This document shows positions 9,707 through 17,964 of a DNA stretch of 64,000 nucleotides, in pieces. The stretch lies in contig DAIDIH010000008.1 in NCBI GenBank assembly GCA_027459465.1, forward strand, positions 1 to 64,000. The letters run 5' to 3'. The position numbers and the translations under genes were made by a program. The notes under the pieces were generated by a model. The model made no database searches. It saw only the letters and a program-made list of their open reading frames with translations, and was not told the DNA's origin. This DNA is from Bryobacterales bacterium (GTDB lineage Bacteria > Acidobacteriota > Terriglobia > Bryobacterales > Bryobacteraceae). Within the stretch, counting starts at the first letter, position 1, and each line of letters begins with the position of its first letter.

Positions 9707-9952
9707 TCAGTTTGGATATCGCTTCCACCCGCCGGGTAAGGCGCGCCCACCGGACTCGATCCAGGAAGTTAATCGCCCTTCCTCAACACGAATCTGTCGA
9801 CCCATGCGCACTATCGGCAGCAGTCCAGTCCGGCCCATCTCATACGCTCGTTGGAGAGACACACCGAGGCGGTCCGCGACCTCCTGCATAGTGAGCATTT
9901 GGATTCGCGAGGGAGCGGCGCTTTGATTTGTTCTCATAGGGGAGGTGCTCAT
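9707..9952 (-). CDS. Excisionase-like helix-turn-helix protein
   Basis: The 81-residue protein contains a MerR/excisionase-type domain: MLTMQEVADRLGVSLQRAYE, then a wing with GLLPIVRMGRQIRVEEGRL and SWIESGG. Translation may start at the first ATG or at the MRTNQ or MLTM codons inside. Such proteins bind DNA near attachment sites and steer excision. It lies only 290 bp left of the tRNA-Thr fragment but on the opposite side from the integrase. It may therefore belong to the left-hand element whose own integrase is outside the window or lost. Confidence 0.7.
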   Translation of the reverse strand: MSTSPMRTNQSAAPSRIQMLTMQEVADRLGVSLQRAYEMGRTGLLPIVRMGRQIRVEEGRLTSWIESGGRALPGGWKRYPN

Positions 9953-10241
9953 GGGACATTTATACTCGCTTTCGAAATTTCAGCCAAATGTAGCGATCGA
10001 AGGGCCAAGCCGACGAAGGCGGCCAATACTCTGGGGGGGTCTCTTGGCGAGAAACGACGGTGTTCTACCTCACCCGACATCGGAGCTAAGGCGTGTGTGC
10101 CAAATGTGTGCCGGCTCGGCAAAACTCGGCCAAATGCATCAACGCTCAGCAGGAGCAAGGATCGTCGCAAGACGTTGATTCAAAGAATACTTAGCGAATA
10201 CAGCCGTCCTCGGACAACATCAGCCAAAGATGGCAAAAACG
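9953..10241. other. Intergenic region left of the attachment site
   Basis: About 290 bp hold no convincing gene. The segment should include the promoter for the leftward excisionase-like gene. Short AT-richer patches (GGACATTTATACTCGC near 9955-9970) could be promoter elements, but I cannot fix a -35/-10 pair. Confidence 0.4.
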
Positions 10242-10288
10242 GATTCGTAATCAGCAGGTCGCCGGTTCAAGCCCGGCGGGTGGCTCCA
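10242..10288 (+). other. 3' half of tRNA-Thr(CGU): integrase attachment site
   Basis: The sequence reads as the 3' half of a threonine tRNA. There is an anticodon loop ATTCGTAAT followed by the 3' stem strand CAG, a variable loop, then a perfect T-arm (GCCGG, loop TTCAAGC, CCGGC), an acceptor strand GGGTGGC, a T discriminator and CCA. The 5' half is missing: no matching GCCACCC lies at tRNA distance upstream. Integrases commonly use a tRNA 3' half as core site. The integrase stop lies 52 bp away, so this is probably one end (attL or attR) of the element. The intact tRNA should be at its other end or in the empty site. Confidence 0.75.
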
Positions 10289-10339
10289 TGGAATCAATCA
10301 CTTCCCGTCCCGGCTCCAAAAATCGTTGTTCAAAATTGT

Positions 10340-11536
10340 TCAATTGGCCGGCCGTTCTGTCTTAGGCGGCCGTTTTAGTAGCGAGTCGAGCGATTCAACC
10401 GCGGCACGGACGCTTTCGGGCACTTCCTTGATGTAGTGTTCAAGAGTCGTCTTTGCCGTCGTGTGCCGGAGGTGGGCCTGGACGTCCTTCACGGATGCAA
10501 ATTGCGCCATGTGGGTCGAGCAGGTCCGGCGGAGGACTTGGTGGTTAATACCGGCCAGCCCGATCCGTTTGCCAGCAGACTGTAGGACCCGCTTCAGGTA
10601 GTTGTTGGTGGAAATGGCCGTTCCCCTGTCTGAAGGAAACACGAAGGCCTCTGGATGGGTGCCTTCACTATTTGACCTCCACCAATCGAGCTCCGCGGCG
10701 AGGGATGAAGGCATCCACACGAACGACTTGCTGGCTTTGGTCTTCGTCGCACCTTCGTGCCCGTCGACGACGCTGGAGTCCACTCTGATCCGATGACATT
10801 CGACGTCGTTCCATCGCAGTGCGAACAGTTCGCCGGGTCGAAGCCCAAGGATCAGGAACATCCTGACGATCAGACGGTCGCGATTCGACAGAGCCGCTAA
10901 GAGAGATGGGACCTCGTCCTCGTCCAGATGGCGTTCGCTCTTCTCTTTCGAAGACGGAGGAACGATCAACCGCCGTGCAGGATTCTTCTCGATGTAATCG
11001 AGTTCGAGAGCTTCATTCAGTATTGACTGCAGGTAGACTCTCACCTTCGAGAGCACGCTGTGCGAATAGCTCGGCGCAAGCTCGTTCAGGTAGGTCTGAA
11101 ACACGAACTTGTTCAGGTCTTTCAGAGGAACATCTCCGAAGCGTTTGAGGATATAGTTCTCGATGAAACGCTTCGTCTTCGGCCGGCTCGCCTGCTTCCA
11201 AAGTTGCTCTTTCAGCGGCAGGAACCGCTCTTGATAGAACCACCGTAACGTGACTTCTGGGGACGCGGCGCCGGGAGTATGACAAACGCGTTCGATGATT
11301 CCGCGCAGCTTTTCCCTCGCCTGCTGCCTGGTCATCGCGGTCTTCAAACCAAGCGTCACGGACTTGTGTGCGCGCTTCTCGCCGTCTGGCAATTGCTGAT
11401 AAACGTAGTAGTACCCACGCCATTTCTTGACGTGTTTTCCTACTTCCTCGACTCGTCCTTTCTGGTACCTCTCCCGTCCCATACGCCGGCCGACCGATAG
11501 CAATAAGCTTACCTGATCCGGCGTCAGGCGTGTCAT
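10340..11536 (-). CDS. int: Tyrosine-recombinase integrase
   Basis: The 398-residue protein has an N-terminal SAM-like DNA-binding region and a catalytic domain. The catalytic residues visible are R in GLRPGELFALR, HxxR in HQVLRRTCSTHM, H in HLRHTTAKTT and the Y in LEHYIKE. It should integrate and excise the element at the neighbouring tRNA-Thr 3' end. It overlaps the upstream excisionase-like gene by four bases, so both are translated from one message. All active-site positions appear intact. Confidence 0.92.
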   Translation of the reverse strand: MTRLTPDQVSLLLSVGRRMGRERYQKGRVEEVGKHVKKWRGYYYVYQQLPDGEKRAHKSVTLGLKTAMTRQQAREKLRGIIERVCHTPGAASPEVTLRWFYQERFLPLKEQLWKQASRPKTKRFIENYILKRFGDVPLKDLNKFVFQTYLNELAPSYSHSVLSKVRVYLQSILNEALELDYIEKNPARRLIVPPSSKEKSERHLDEDEVPSLLAALSNRDRLIVRMFLILGLRPGELFALRWNDVECHRIRVDSSVVDGHEGATKTKASKSFVWMPSSLAAELDWWRSNSEGTHPEAFVFPSDRGTAISTNNYLKRVLQSAGKRIGLAGINHQVLRRTCSTHMAQFASVKDVQAHLRHTTAKTTLEHYIKEVPESVRAAVESLDSLLKRPPKTERPAN

Positions 11537-11799
11537 TTGGTAAGCGCCTGCTTGAGGTGTTTAAGAATAAACTGCTCGACATCCCCGGCACGGAAACGCG
11601 TGATGTCGCCGACGCGAACGCATGGAAGGAAAGGCCTTCTTCGAGTTACGTGGTCAGACACCCATCCCCTGCTTACGCCGAGCCACTGGGCCACTTCGTT
11701 CGCTGTCAGAAGTCGCTCTCTTCGCCCCGGTGTCCCACCCGTGACGAGTTCATGTCTTCCAATGCCAATTTCATGACTTAGAGAGCCTGGTGTCATCAA
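11533..11799 (-). CDS. Excisionase-like helix-turn-helix protein next to integrase
   Basis: The 88-residue protein has a helix-turn-helix of the excisionase type (LLTANEVAQWLGVSRGWVSD) followed by CVRVGDITRFRAGDVEQFI. It ends in an ATGA overlap with the integrase start. The usual role is to bend attachment-site DNA and favour excision, or to regulate the integrase. The true start may be one of the downstream codons near residue 30, because the first 25 residues are not part of the domain. Confidence 0.72.
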   Translation of the reverse strand: MMTPGSLSHEIGIGRHELVTGGTPGRRERLLTANEVAQWLGVSRGWVSDHVTRRRPFLPCVRVGDITRFRAGDVEQFILKHLKQALTK

Positions 11800-12128
11800 G
11801 TCGATACCCCTAACCTATCTTTTCCTGGTGCAAGATCCACCTACTGTCGAGGAGACTTCGTGCCGCCAGAATCTTACAGAGAAGCTGAACCTTCGCTATT
11901 TCGGTACGTTTGTAAGGAACTCGCTGCTTTGAGGCTCTCAGTTAGTGGGGGCAGTAGCTGGAGAAAGTCCGCGAAACGATTTCGGAGCTGAGTGCCCGGG
12001 GGAGCCTTCCACTCAGCATCACGAGGCGGGGACTCCGGCAAGTTGAGCGAATCCAGGCTGCTCGTGAGCAGCACTATTCGACCGCCCCCAGTCTTCTGTT
12101 CGGCGCGAGGCCGCTTATCGTCTGCGGG
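11800..12128. other. Divergent region with possible broken 5' end of repA
   Basis: This stretch separates the leftward excisionase gene from the rightward RepA-like gene and must hold both promoters. The repA frame is open upstream to a TAG near 11960. Its translation in that stretch (for example SITRRGLRQVERIQAAREQH) looks like coding sequence. In another frame a GTG at 11860 opens 44 codons (VPPESYREAEPSLFRYVCKE...). The two could be halves of a longer N-terminus broken by a frameshift. Confidence 0.4.
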
Positions 12129-12869
12129 ATGCCGGTGAAACGGCCTCCCGCCCGGCGTCTCGTTCACCGGCGCCACAACGGCCGTTTCTTCCTCGAAATT
12201 GCGGCGCATCCCGACTACGGATTGCCGTACGGTCAGGACCGGCTCGTTCTGATCTGGGTGGCGACTCTGGCCATCCGGCAGCAGAGCCGTGTTGTACGGT
12301 TCAACTCCGCCGCCCGGATCTTCGAAGAATTCGATCTCCCTCTCGATGGCCCGCACTACCGGAGAATGATGGAGGGCTTCCGGCGCATCTTCACCAGTAC
12401 GATCTTCTTCGGCGCCGCAGACGGACGGCCCGACACGATCGAAAGCGCCCGCGTCCATTTCTTCGACTCCCTCGACCTGTGGTTTTCACGGGTTGACCCT
12501 CGTGCGGAGCAGGAGAATGTCGTCACGCTGAGCGACGCATTCTGGTGCGAACTGCGACAGCACCCGATCCCCATTCAAAGGGACGCAGTTCGTGCCTTCG
12601 CCGCCTCGCCCGGTTGCCTGGACCTGTACCTCTGGCTTCGCTGGCGAACCTTTCGGCTGCACACTACCCACGTCGTCCCCCTCATTGGCCGACGAGGCCT
12701 AGCGGAACAGCTTGGCTTCGACGAGTATGGACGCGAGCGTGATCTCCGGCGGATGCTCGATCGCTGGCTGAGTCGGATTCGTCTGGTGTGGCCTGAATGC
12801 CCCTGCCGATTAAGTAGCATCGGCCTCGCGCTTGTCCCCTCCCGAATTCCACAGCGACCTGTGGATTAA
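12129..12869 (+). CDS. RepA-like replication initiator
   Basis: The 246-residue protein resembles RepA-type initiators of plasmids and integrative elements. It begins KRPPARRLVHRRHNGRFFLE and contains GLPYGQDRLVLIWVATLAIR, a winged-helix-like region with RRIFTSTIFFG, and LYLWLRWRTF. Such initiators bind iterons and open the origin; iterons lie 14 bp after the stop. The start is uncertain because the frame stays open about 160 bases upstream. A replication protein next to an integrase suggests the excised circle can replicate. Confidence 0.68.
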   Translation: MPVKRPPARRLVHRRHNGRFFLEIAAHPDYGLPYGQDRLVLIWVATLAIRQQSRVVRFNSAARIFEEFDLPLDGPHYRRMMEGFRRIFTSTIFFGAADGRPDTIESARVHFFDSLDLWFSRVDPRAEQENVVTLSDAFWCELRQHPIPIQRDAVRAFAASPGCLDLYLWLRWRTFRLHTTHVVPLIGRRGLAEQLGFDEYGRERDLRRMLDRWLSRIRLVWPECPCRLSSIGLALVPSRIPQRPVD

Positions 12870-12977
12870 TCTGGTTTTCCACGTTATTGTTGTCGCGCCC
12901 GGCCAACGCAGAATCAGCGTCTTGAGCCGCTCCGGTTCGTTATTCTTGTCGCGGGCAGTCGTTATTCTTGTCGCGGG
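12849..12977. repeat. Iterons and inverted repeat: likely replication origin
   Basis: GTTATTCTTGTCGCGGG occurs at 12939-12955 and again at 12961-12977, a 22 bp period. A diverged copy (GTTATTGTTGTCGCGCC) lies at 12883-12899. A perfect inverted pair, CCACAG-CGAC-CTGTGG, lies at 12849-12864 over the end of repA. Repeats of about 22 bp beside an initiator gene are the classic form of iteron-type origins. Only three copies are visible, which is few. The following ~200 bp to the CHAT gene hold no gene that I can support. Confidence 0.65.
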
Positions 12978-13184
12978 ATCTGGCTGCAGTGGATTGATAT
13001 GACAGAGTTTACATGGGGCACCAAGAAGTTCTTTCCCTGAAGAATACATCCCTGTAGTCGGGGTGTTCGCTCTGTGGAAAAGTGCCCGATGAAAAAAATC
13101 TCGAATCCGCGGTAAGGTTCCGCCTCGCCCAGGTCTCTTAATTCATGTACGGCAAATTGAATCGAGAAACTGAGCACCATCGCA

Positions 13185-15776
13185 ATGAAACCTGTCCTGA
13201 CACTGTGCTTCTGCCTTGTAGAAGTGAGCTTCGTTGCTGCGTTCGGCGCCCCGAAAGCCCCATCGAAGAACCCTGATGAGCTTTTGAAGGAAGCCGACCG
13301 GCTGGCCTGGATTAAGAACTGGACGCGAGCGGAACCTCTGTTCCGCGCGGCCGAAGCCGGCTACCACAAGCGCGGCGACCGCCGGAACGAACTCTACGCA
13401 CACATTGGGCGGTTGCGGGGTGAACTGCCGAGTCTTCCGCTGCTGGTGGTTTCAAACGAACTCGGAGATGACTTGGAGTCACCTCTGGTTCAGGGCGATC
13501 CGCGACTCCGGCTCCGTTGCCTGACCGTGAAAGGCGATGTCGACATGGACGTCGATACAGACATTGCCACCGACGATTGGGAGCAGGCCCGGACGGTTGC
13601 GGAGCAGCTTGGCGACCGGCAATGGGTCTCGCGAACGAACGGCGAACTCGGGATCCTCGCCTTCTTGCGTGGCGATCCGTCCCAAGCTCTCAGGCTCGTT
13701 TACGGCGCGCTGGTGTCAGCGAAGGCCTCGCGCGACCTCGGAGCCGAGATTCGCTACCTGACCGTCCTCGGTCGCGGAATGGCCGAAGTAGGTAACACTG
13801 AGCAGGGGCTGAAGCTCATCGACCAGGCGATAGCATTGGTGGCCGGCGAACCAGACCTGAAAGACCCGCTCCTCCAGTGGTCAAACAAGGCTGATGTACT
13901 CGAGATGATGGGCCGAACCAGCGATGCGGAGAAATTGATCCGCACGGCGATTGATGTGGCGCAGCGCGACGGAGCAGAGGGCTATGACGCCGCCTTGAGC
14001 GTCAGCCTCGCCAGGGTCTACATGGATAGGGGCGACTTCAAGAGCGCCGTGCCGATTCTTGCCGACGCGAAGCGCCGGGCCAAGCAGGTCGATGGCATGA
14101 GACTTGTGTCCGAGGCCGATTTGGCGCTGTCGAAATGTTACGAAAAGATTGGAAATCTGAATCGTGCCCGGGATGCGAGCGCCGAGGGTGTCCGAATCAG
14201 TCAGCGCCTGGGTGATAAGTCACAATTGCCGCCCTTACTCGGGCAACTCGCGAAAATGGAGGCAACCATGGGCCATGTGGCCAGCGCCGAACATATCTAC
14301 GAGCGAGGAGAAGACGTCATCGCTGGACTCCTTGTCAGCTCAAGCAGCCCCTCTGCCAAGGCTTCTCTCGCAGGGACTCTCAGCCAGGTCTATCTCGGGC
14401 ACTTCAGCCTAGAAGCGTATCAGCGGCACAATGCCGCACGAGCATATACCGTTATCGAGGAAGTGCGGGGAAGGTCGACCGCCGACACGCTAAGATCGAG
14501 GCACACCGCGACCGTGACGCCGGCGGAACGAAGAATCCAGAGCACCATTAGCCATCTGCAGTACCGCTTGATGCAGACTTCGAACCGGCAAGCCCGCCGC
14601 TCGCTTCTGGACCAGATCTTCACTCAGGAGGAGGCTCTCGGACCCGAGCAAACCAAGGCACACACGACTCAACCCTTCGGTCCACCGGCCAGTCTGCGGA
14701 CGGTACAACAGAGCTTAAACGGGGACGAAGCTATCATCGAGTACGTCCTGGACGAGCCGCGCTCCTCCGCTGTCGTTGTCACTCGCGAGACGATACAGGT
14801 AACAGGACTTGCCGCCCGCGCGAAGATCGAATCCCTCGCCAGTCAATTACTCGGAGGTGTTTCACACGGAGGGGACGCGAAAACCAGCCGGGCATTTCTC
14901 TTCGATGCGATTCTGGCGCCTCTACGTCTTCCTTCGACAGTTCGCGCCGTAATCGTGATGCCGGACGGAGCGCTGAACGATATTCCGTTTGAGATCCTTG
15001 GACACGGCGATGACATGTTGTTGAAGCACGTGTCCGTCTCTTACGCGCCTTCGAGCACCGTCCTGGCGCTTCTGCGAGGCCGGCCCCATTCGCCAGTTCG
15101 GTCGCTGCTAGCTGTTAGCGGCGGTTCCGAGAAGAAGGTACCGACGGAGCTTGCCGCGATCACGACCCGAGGGGTCTACGATGTCGATTTTCAAAAGCTG
15201 CCTCCGCTCACGGCGGCTAACGACGAGGTGGCCGATGTCGCAGACGCGCTCAACGAACGGGCTATCGTTCTGCGCGGTTCGCAGGCGAACGAAGCCAACT
15301 TCAAGAGTCTCCACTTGAGTGATTACCAAGTCATCCACTTCGCCGTCCATGGCGTCACTAGCGCAAGGTATCCGGACCGTTCCGCGCTTGTGCTTCGGCC
15401 AAGCCCCAACGGAACCGAGGACGGTCTTCTGCAAGTCCGGGAAATTCGTCAGTTGCGCTTGAACGCGGAATTGGTGACACTCTCGGCATGCAATTCCAGT
15501 TTGGGAAAAATCAAAGGCGAGGAAGGGGTCGACAATCTCGTCCAGGCCTTCCTCGTTGCGGGTGCGAAATCGGTCGTGGCAACCCTTTGGGCCGTAAATG
15601 ATGAGTTCACCCGGGGATTCATGGCTCACTTCTACAAAGAACTTGCCGGTGGACTCACCGTGGCTGATGCACTACGGCAGACCAAGCTGGGAGTCATCCA
15701 TGACTACGGTTCGAGACAAGCCAGTCTGTGGGCCGGATTTGTCGTCTACGGCGACGGATTGAGGAAAATTCAATGA
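13185..15776 (+). CDS. Secreted TPR-CHAT caspase-like protein (pair 1)
   Basis: The 863-residue protein begins with a signal peptide-like segment (MKPVLTLCFCLVEVSFVAAF). A long helical, TPR-like region covers roughly residues 30-420, followed by a linker and a C-terminal CHAT domain. The catalytic pair is visible: His722 in HFAVHG and Cys769 in LSACNSSLG. GEEGVDNLVQAFLVAGAKSV and the closing WAGFVVYGDG are also typical. CHAT proteins are caspase/separase-like cysteine proteases. TPRs usually bind the trigger or substrate, and the signal places this one outside the cytoplasm. It is coupled by ATGA to the S41 protease gene. A paralogue of nearly the same length lies at 40005-42617. Confidence 0.88.
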   Translation: MKPVLTLCFCLVEVSFVAAFGAPKAPSKNPDELLKEADRLAWIKNWTRAEPLFRAAEAGYHKRGDRRNELYAHIGRLRGELPSLPLLVVSNELGDDLESPLVQGDPRLRLRCLTVKGDVDMDVDTDIATDDWEQARTVAEQLGDRQWVSRTNGELGILAFLRGDPSQALRLVYGALVSAKASRDLGAEIRYLTVLGRGMAEVGNTEQGLKLIDQAIALVAGEPDLKDPLLQWSNKADVLEMMGRTSDAEKLIRTAIDVAQRDGAEGYDAALSVSLARVYMDRGDFKSAVPILADAKRRAKQVDGMRLVSEADLALSKCYEKIGNLNRARDASAEGVRISQRLGDKSQLPPLLGQLAKMEATMGHVASAEHIYERGEDVIAGLLVSSSSPSAKASLAGTLSQVYLGHFSLEAYQRHNAARAYTVIEEVRGRSTADTLRSRHTATVTPAERRIQSTISHLQYRLMQTSNRQARRSLLDQIFTQEEALGPEQTKAHTTQPFGPPASLRTVQQSLNGDEAIIEYVLDEPRSSAVVVTRETIQVTGLAARAKIESLASQLLGGVSHGGDAKTSRAFLFDAILAPLRLPSTVRAVIVMPDGALNDIPFEILGHGDDMLLKHVSVSYAPSSTVLALLRGRPHSPVRSLLAVSGGSEKKVPTELAAITTRGVYDVDFQKLPPLTAANDEVADVADALNERAIVLRGSQANEANFKSLHLSDYQVIHFAVHGVTSARYPDRSALVLRPSPNGTEDGLLQVREIRQLRLNAELVTLSACNSSLGKIKGEEGVDNLVQAFLVAGAKSVVATLWAVNDEFTRGFMAHFYKELAGGLTVADALRQTKLGVIHDYGSRQASLWAGFVVYGDGLRKIQ

Positions 15777-17047
15777 CGCCGAATGATCGACGACTCACCA
15801 AGGAGGATCGGTTATCGATACTCCACCGGGTGGCGCAGCTCGTATCCGACAAATTGTACGACGAGCGCCTCAATGGTGTCGATTGGCAAGTCGCCGTTGC
15901 CGACGTCCGCGATCGCGTCGCCGCCGCGGACGACCCTACGGAATTCGAGCAGCGGATCAACGACCTTCTGCGCAGGCTAAATGTCAGCCACCTGGGTTTC
16001 TTTCGGAGTTCGGGCCAGCATGCTACCGGGAAGCAAACCATCGGTGTGACTTTCATGGAAGACCGGGAGCTGAATCCTGCTCGCTGGGTCTTCCAGGACG
16101 TACACGAACATAGCCCGGCGGCGGGAGCCGGTATTGAGCGCGGGTGGACACTGATCGCTGTGAACGGTCAGGAGGCGATCCCACCCACGCAACCGGCCTT
16201 CAATTTTCAATCTGCGAATCGGCTCGAAGTCCTCGACCGTGAGATGCGCTCTGTGTGCGTGACCATCGAGGTTCCGAAGTCGAAAAAACGCGCGAAACCC
16301 TTCGCGGAATTTCCGCCGGTCAGCGCCCGCGATCTCGGCGATGGCGTAATGCTGCTCAAAGTTAGCCACTTCCCTGGAGTCGTCGGCATTGAAGTGGCGC
16401 AGGCGATCTCGCGCGAACTCGATGCTCTGAATCCTCGGAAGTTGGTCATTGACCTTCGCGGCAACACCGGCGGAGGACTTGGTTGCCTCCGGCTAATGAG
16501 CCTGCTAGTGCCTGGCCGGAGGCCGGTCGGATACACTGTAACGAGAAGATCGTTCAGTCGTGGCGTAGACGTAGACCGGCTTATTCGATTCAATCGGATT
16601 CCGAAGAACCGTCTCGAATGCCTTCCTTTATTTCCACGCTTCGCGTTCCGCGACAAGTCGGTGGTGATCGAGACCGAGGGTCTTGGCGATAAGTTGTTTC
16701 ACGGGTCCGTTGCGATACTCCTCAATGAACACTCGGCAAGCGCCACAGAGATGGTCGCCGCTTTTGCAGCGGAGACGAAGTCCGCCGTCCTCATAGGTAA
16801 GAAGACACCCGGCCGGGTTACTGGCGCCAAGTCGTTTCCGGTTTCGCACGGTTACCGATGTGCGATCCCGGTGGCGCGATACGTAACCTGGGGCGGGACT
16901 GCATTGGAAGGAATCGGCGTCGCTCCCGATGTCTCGGTCGACGAGACAGTGGCAGGGCTTAGATCCGGACGAGATCAGGCGCTGCTGGTCGCAGAGGAGA
17001 TGCTTGCCCAACTTGACCCTACGAATCATCTTGCCCAAGGCTTGTAA
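15773..17047 (+). CDS. S41-family protease with PDZ domain (pair 1)
   Basis: The start is ATG 15773, overlapping the CHAT stop as ATGA. The 424-residue protein has a helical N-terminal region and a PDZ-like domain (HSPAAGAGIERGWTLIAVNG). The S41 catalytic domain contains LVIDLRGNTGGG and ILLNEHSASATEM, with the likely nucleophile Ser323. The Lys of CtpA-type enzymes (in GKG) is replaced: the text here reads TPGRV. The enzyme may therefore use another base, as tricorn-like S41 members do. No signal peptide is evident, unlike its CHAT partner. Its paralogue is 38764-40002. Confidence 0.85.
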   Translation: MTPNDRRLTKEDRLSILHRVAQLVSDKLYDERLNGVDWQVAVADVRDRVAAADDPTEFEQRINDLLRRLNVSHLGFFRSSGQHATGKQTIGVTFMEDRELNPARWVFQDVHEHSPAAGAGIERGWTLIAVNGQEAIPPTQPAFNFQSANRLEVLDREMRSVCVTIEVPKSKKRAKPFAEFPPVSARDLGDGVMLLKVSHFPGVVGIEVAQAISRELDALNPRKLVIDLRGNTGGGLGCLRLMSLLVPGRRPVGYTVTRRSFSRGVDVDRLIRFNRIPKNRLECLPLFPRFAFRDKSVVIETEGLGDKLFHGSVAILLNEHSASATEMVAAFAAETKSAVLIGKKTPGRVTGAKSFPVSHGYRCAIPVARYVTWGGTALEGIGVAPDVSVDETVAGLRSGRDQALLVAEEMLAQLDPTNHLAQGL

Positions 17048-17552
17048 TTCAGCCGTCGTTTTAGACTCCGAAGCACGTCAAACATCATTCCGCCTTTCCC
17101 GCTCGCGTGATCGTCTCAGGACGACCCTCGCCGTCAAGGGTCCGCATGGCCGCGAGCTCGCGCCCTTGACTGCTTCGTCCCGTCCCCGATCGGAGCCTCG
17201 TCAAGCGGGAAAGGTCGGCTGCGAAACGATTTGGTGGGTAACAGCGCCCCAGTGCCGAGGATTACATGACACAAGCCGACATCCGGGGAGTAATGCGGAA
17301 CGGTTGTCCGCGTACTTCACGGAGTGAAGACTGAACCCCGATCAGCCGTTATACGTCTAAATTCAGCCAGAACAGCTCGATAGCTATCTTTCGTGTGCCA
17401 CTCGCGTGCCGCAGCCGCGGAAGTTTTTCTATGGCACGATAAGTCGGCCAGATCGTACGGCGCGGTGCCCGTAAGCTATCGACAAGACAGTTGTTGGGCC
17501 GATCAGAGAAAGGCGGCGTGTGACTGGACAGTATCAGAAACCGGGCTAAAAT
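17048..17552. other. Intergenic region with nested inverted repeats
   Basis: The 500 bp after the S41 stop contain stacked inverted repeats. CCTTTCCCGCT at 17093-17103 pairs with AGCGGGAAAGG at 17204-17214. Inside these arms, GTCAAGGG at 17133-17140 pairs with CCCTTGAC at 17163-17170, around a 12 bp palindrome CGCGAGCTCGCG. TCGTC-TCAG-GACGA forms a further small hairpin near 17112. It could act as a transcription end or encode a structured RNA, or be a small repeat element. I see no protein gene. Confidence 0.5.
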
Positions 17553-17876
17553 GTGATTTCGAGCTTGATCAAAACGGCGGTTTGGCTCGGCGTGGTGGCT
17601 AGCTTGGTTGGGTGCATGAAGGCCTCTCCTGAAGCAGTGAAGGTCAACGGCGGAATCAACGTTCATCTTGAGGCTGACCTGGATGTCGGCTTCGGCAAAG
17701 CGAAAGCAACACCGAAGAAGGCGACAAAGGCAGCGAAGTCCAAGAAGACGGCGGTAACAACGAGGGCAAGAACCGTGAAAGGAAAAGGAGCAATGAACAC
17801 TTTAATCAATGCAGTAACGAAAAACGGTGGGCAGGGCATGATCGGTGCAGGAGAGATGCGCCCAACCGAGAGCTAG
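17553..17876 (+). CDS. Small putative lipoprotein with Lys-rich tail
   Basis: The 107-residue frame starts with GTG and has a lipoprotein signal: a hydrophobic run (AVWLGVVASLVGC) ending in a Cys lipobox. A short beta-like stretch (VKVNGGINVHLEADLDVGF) follows, then a Lys/Ala-rich tail. It faintly recalls small YnbE-like lipoproteins, but I would not name it. The last nine codons overlap the tRNA-like sequence at 17849, so the present C-terminus may be the result of an insertion. Codon use is plausible; expression is unknown. Confidence 0.45.
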   Translation: MISSLIKTAVWLGVVASLVGCMKASPEAVKVNGGINVHLEADLDVGFGKAKATPKKATKAAKSKKTAVTTRARTVKGKGAMNTLINAVTKNGGQGMIGAGEMRPTES

Positions 17877-17947
17877 CATTCAACGTCACAGCAAGACCGC
17901 TGGATCAAGAGCACGACCAGTGGGTTCAAATCCCTCCTCTCCTGCCA
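17849..17947 (+). tRNA. tRNA-like sequence (Ser/Leu-type ends), probably degenerate
   Basis: A 7 bp acceptor stem is visible (AGGAGAG at 17849-17855 with CTCTCCT at 17937-17943), followed by G and CCA. A T-arm has loop TTCAAAT and stem GTGGG/CCCTC with one mismatch. The 99 base length suits class II tRNAs. The D-arm and anticodon arm do not fold into the standard shape, so I cannot name an anticodon. It could be a decayed tRNA-Ser, or an attachment-site copy. It lies directly before the IS3-type element. Confidence 0.35.
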
Positions 17948-17964
17948 GAATGTCGCAGAGGAGA

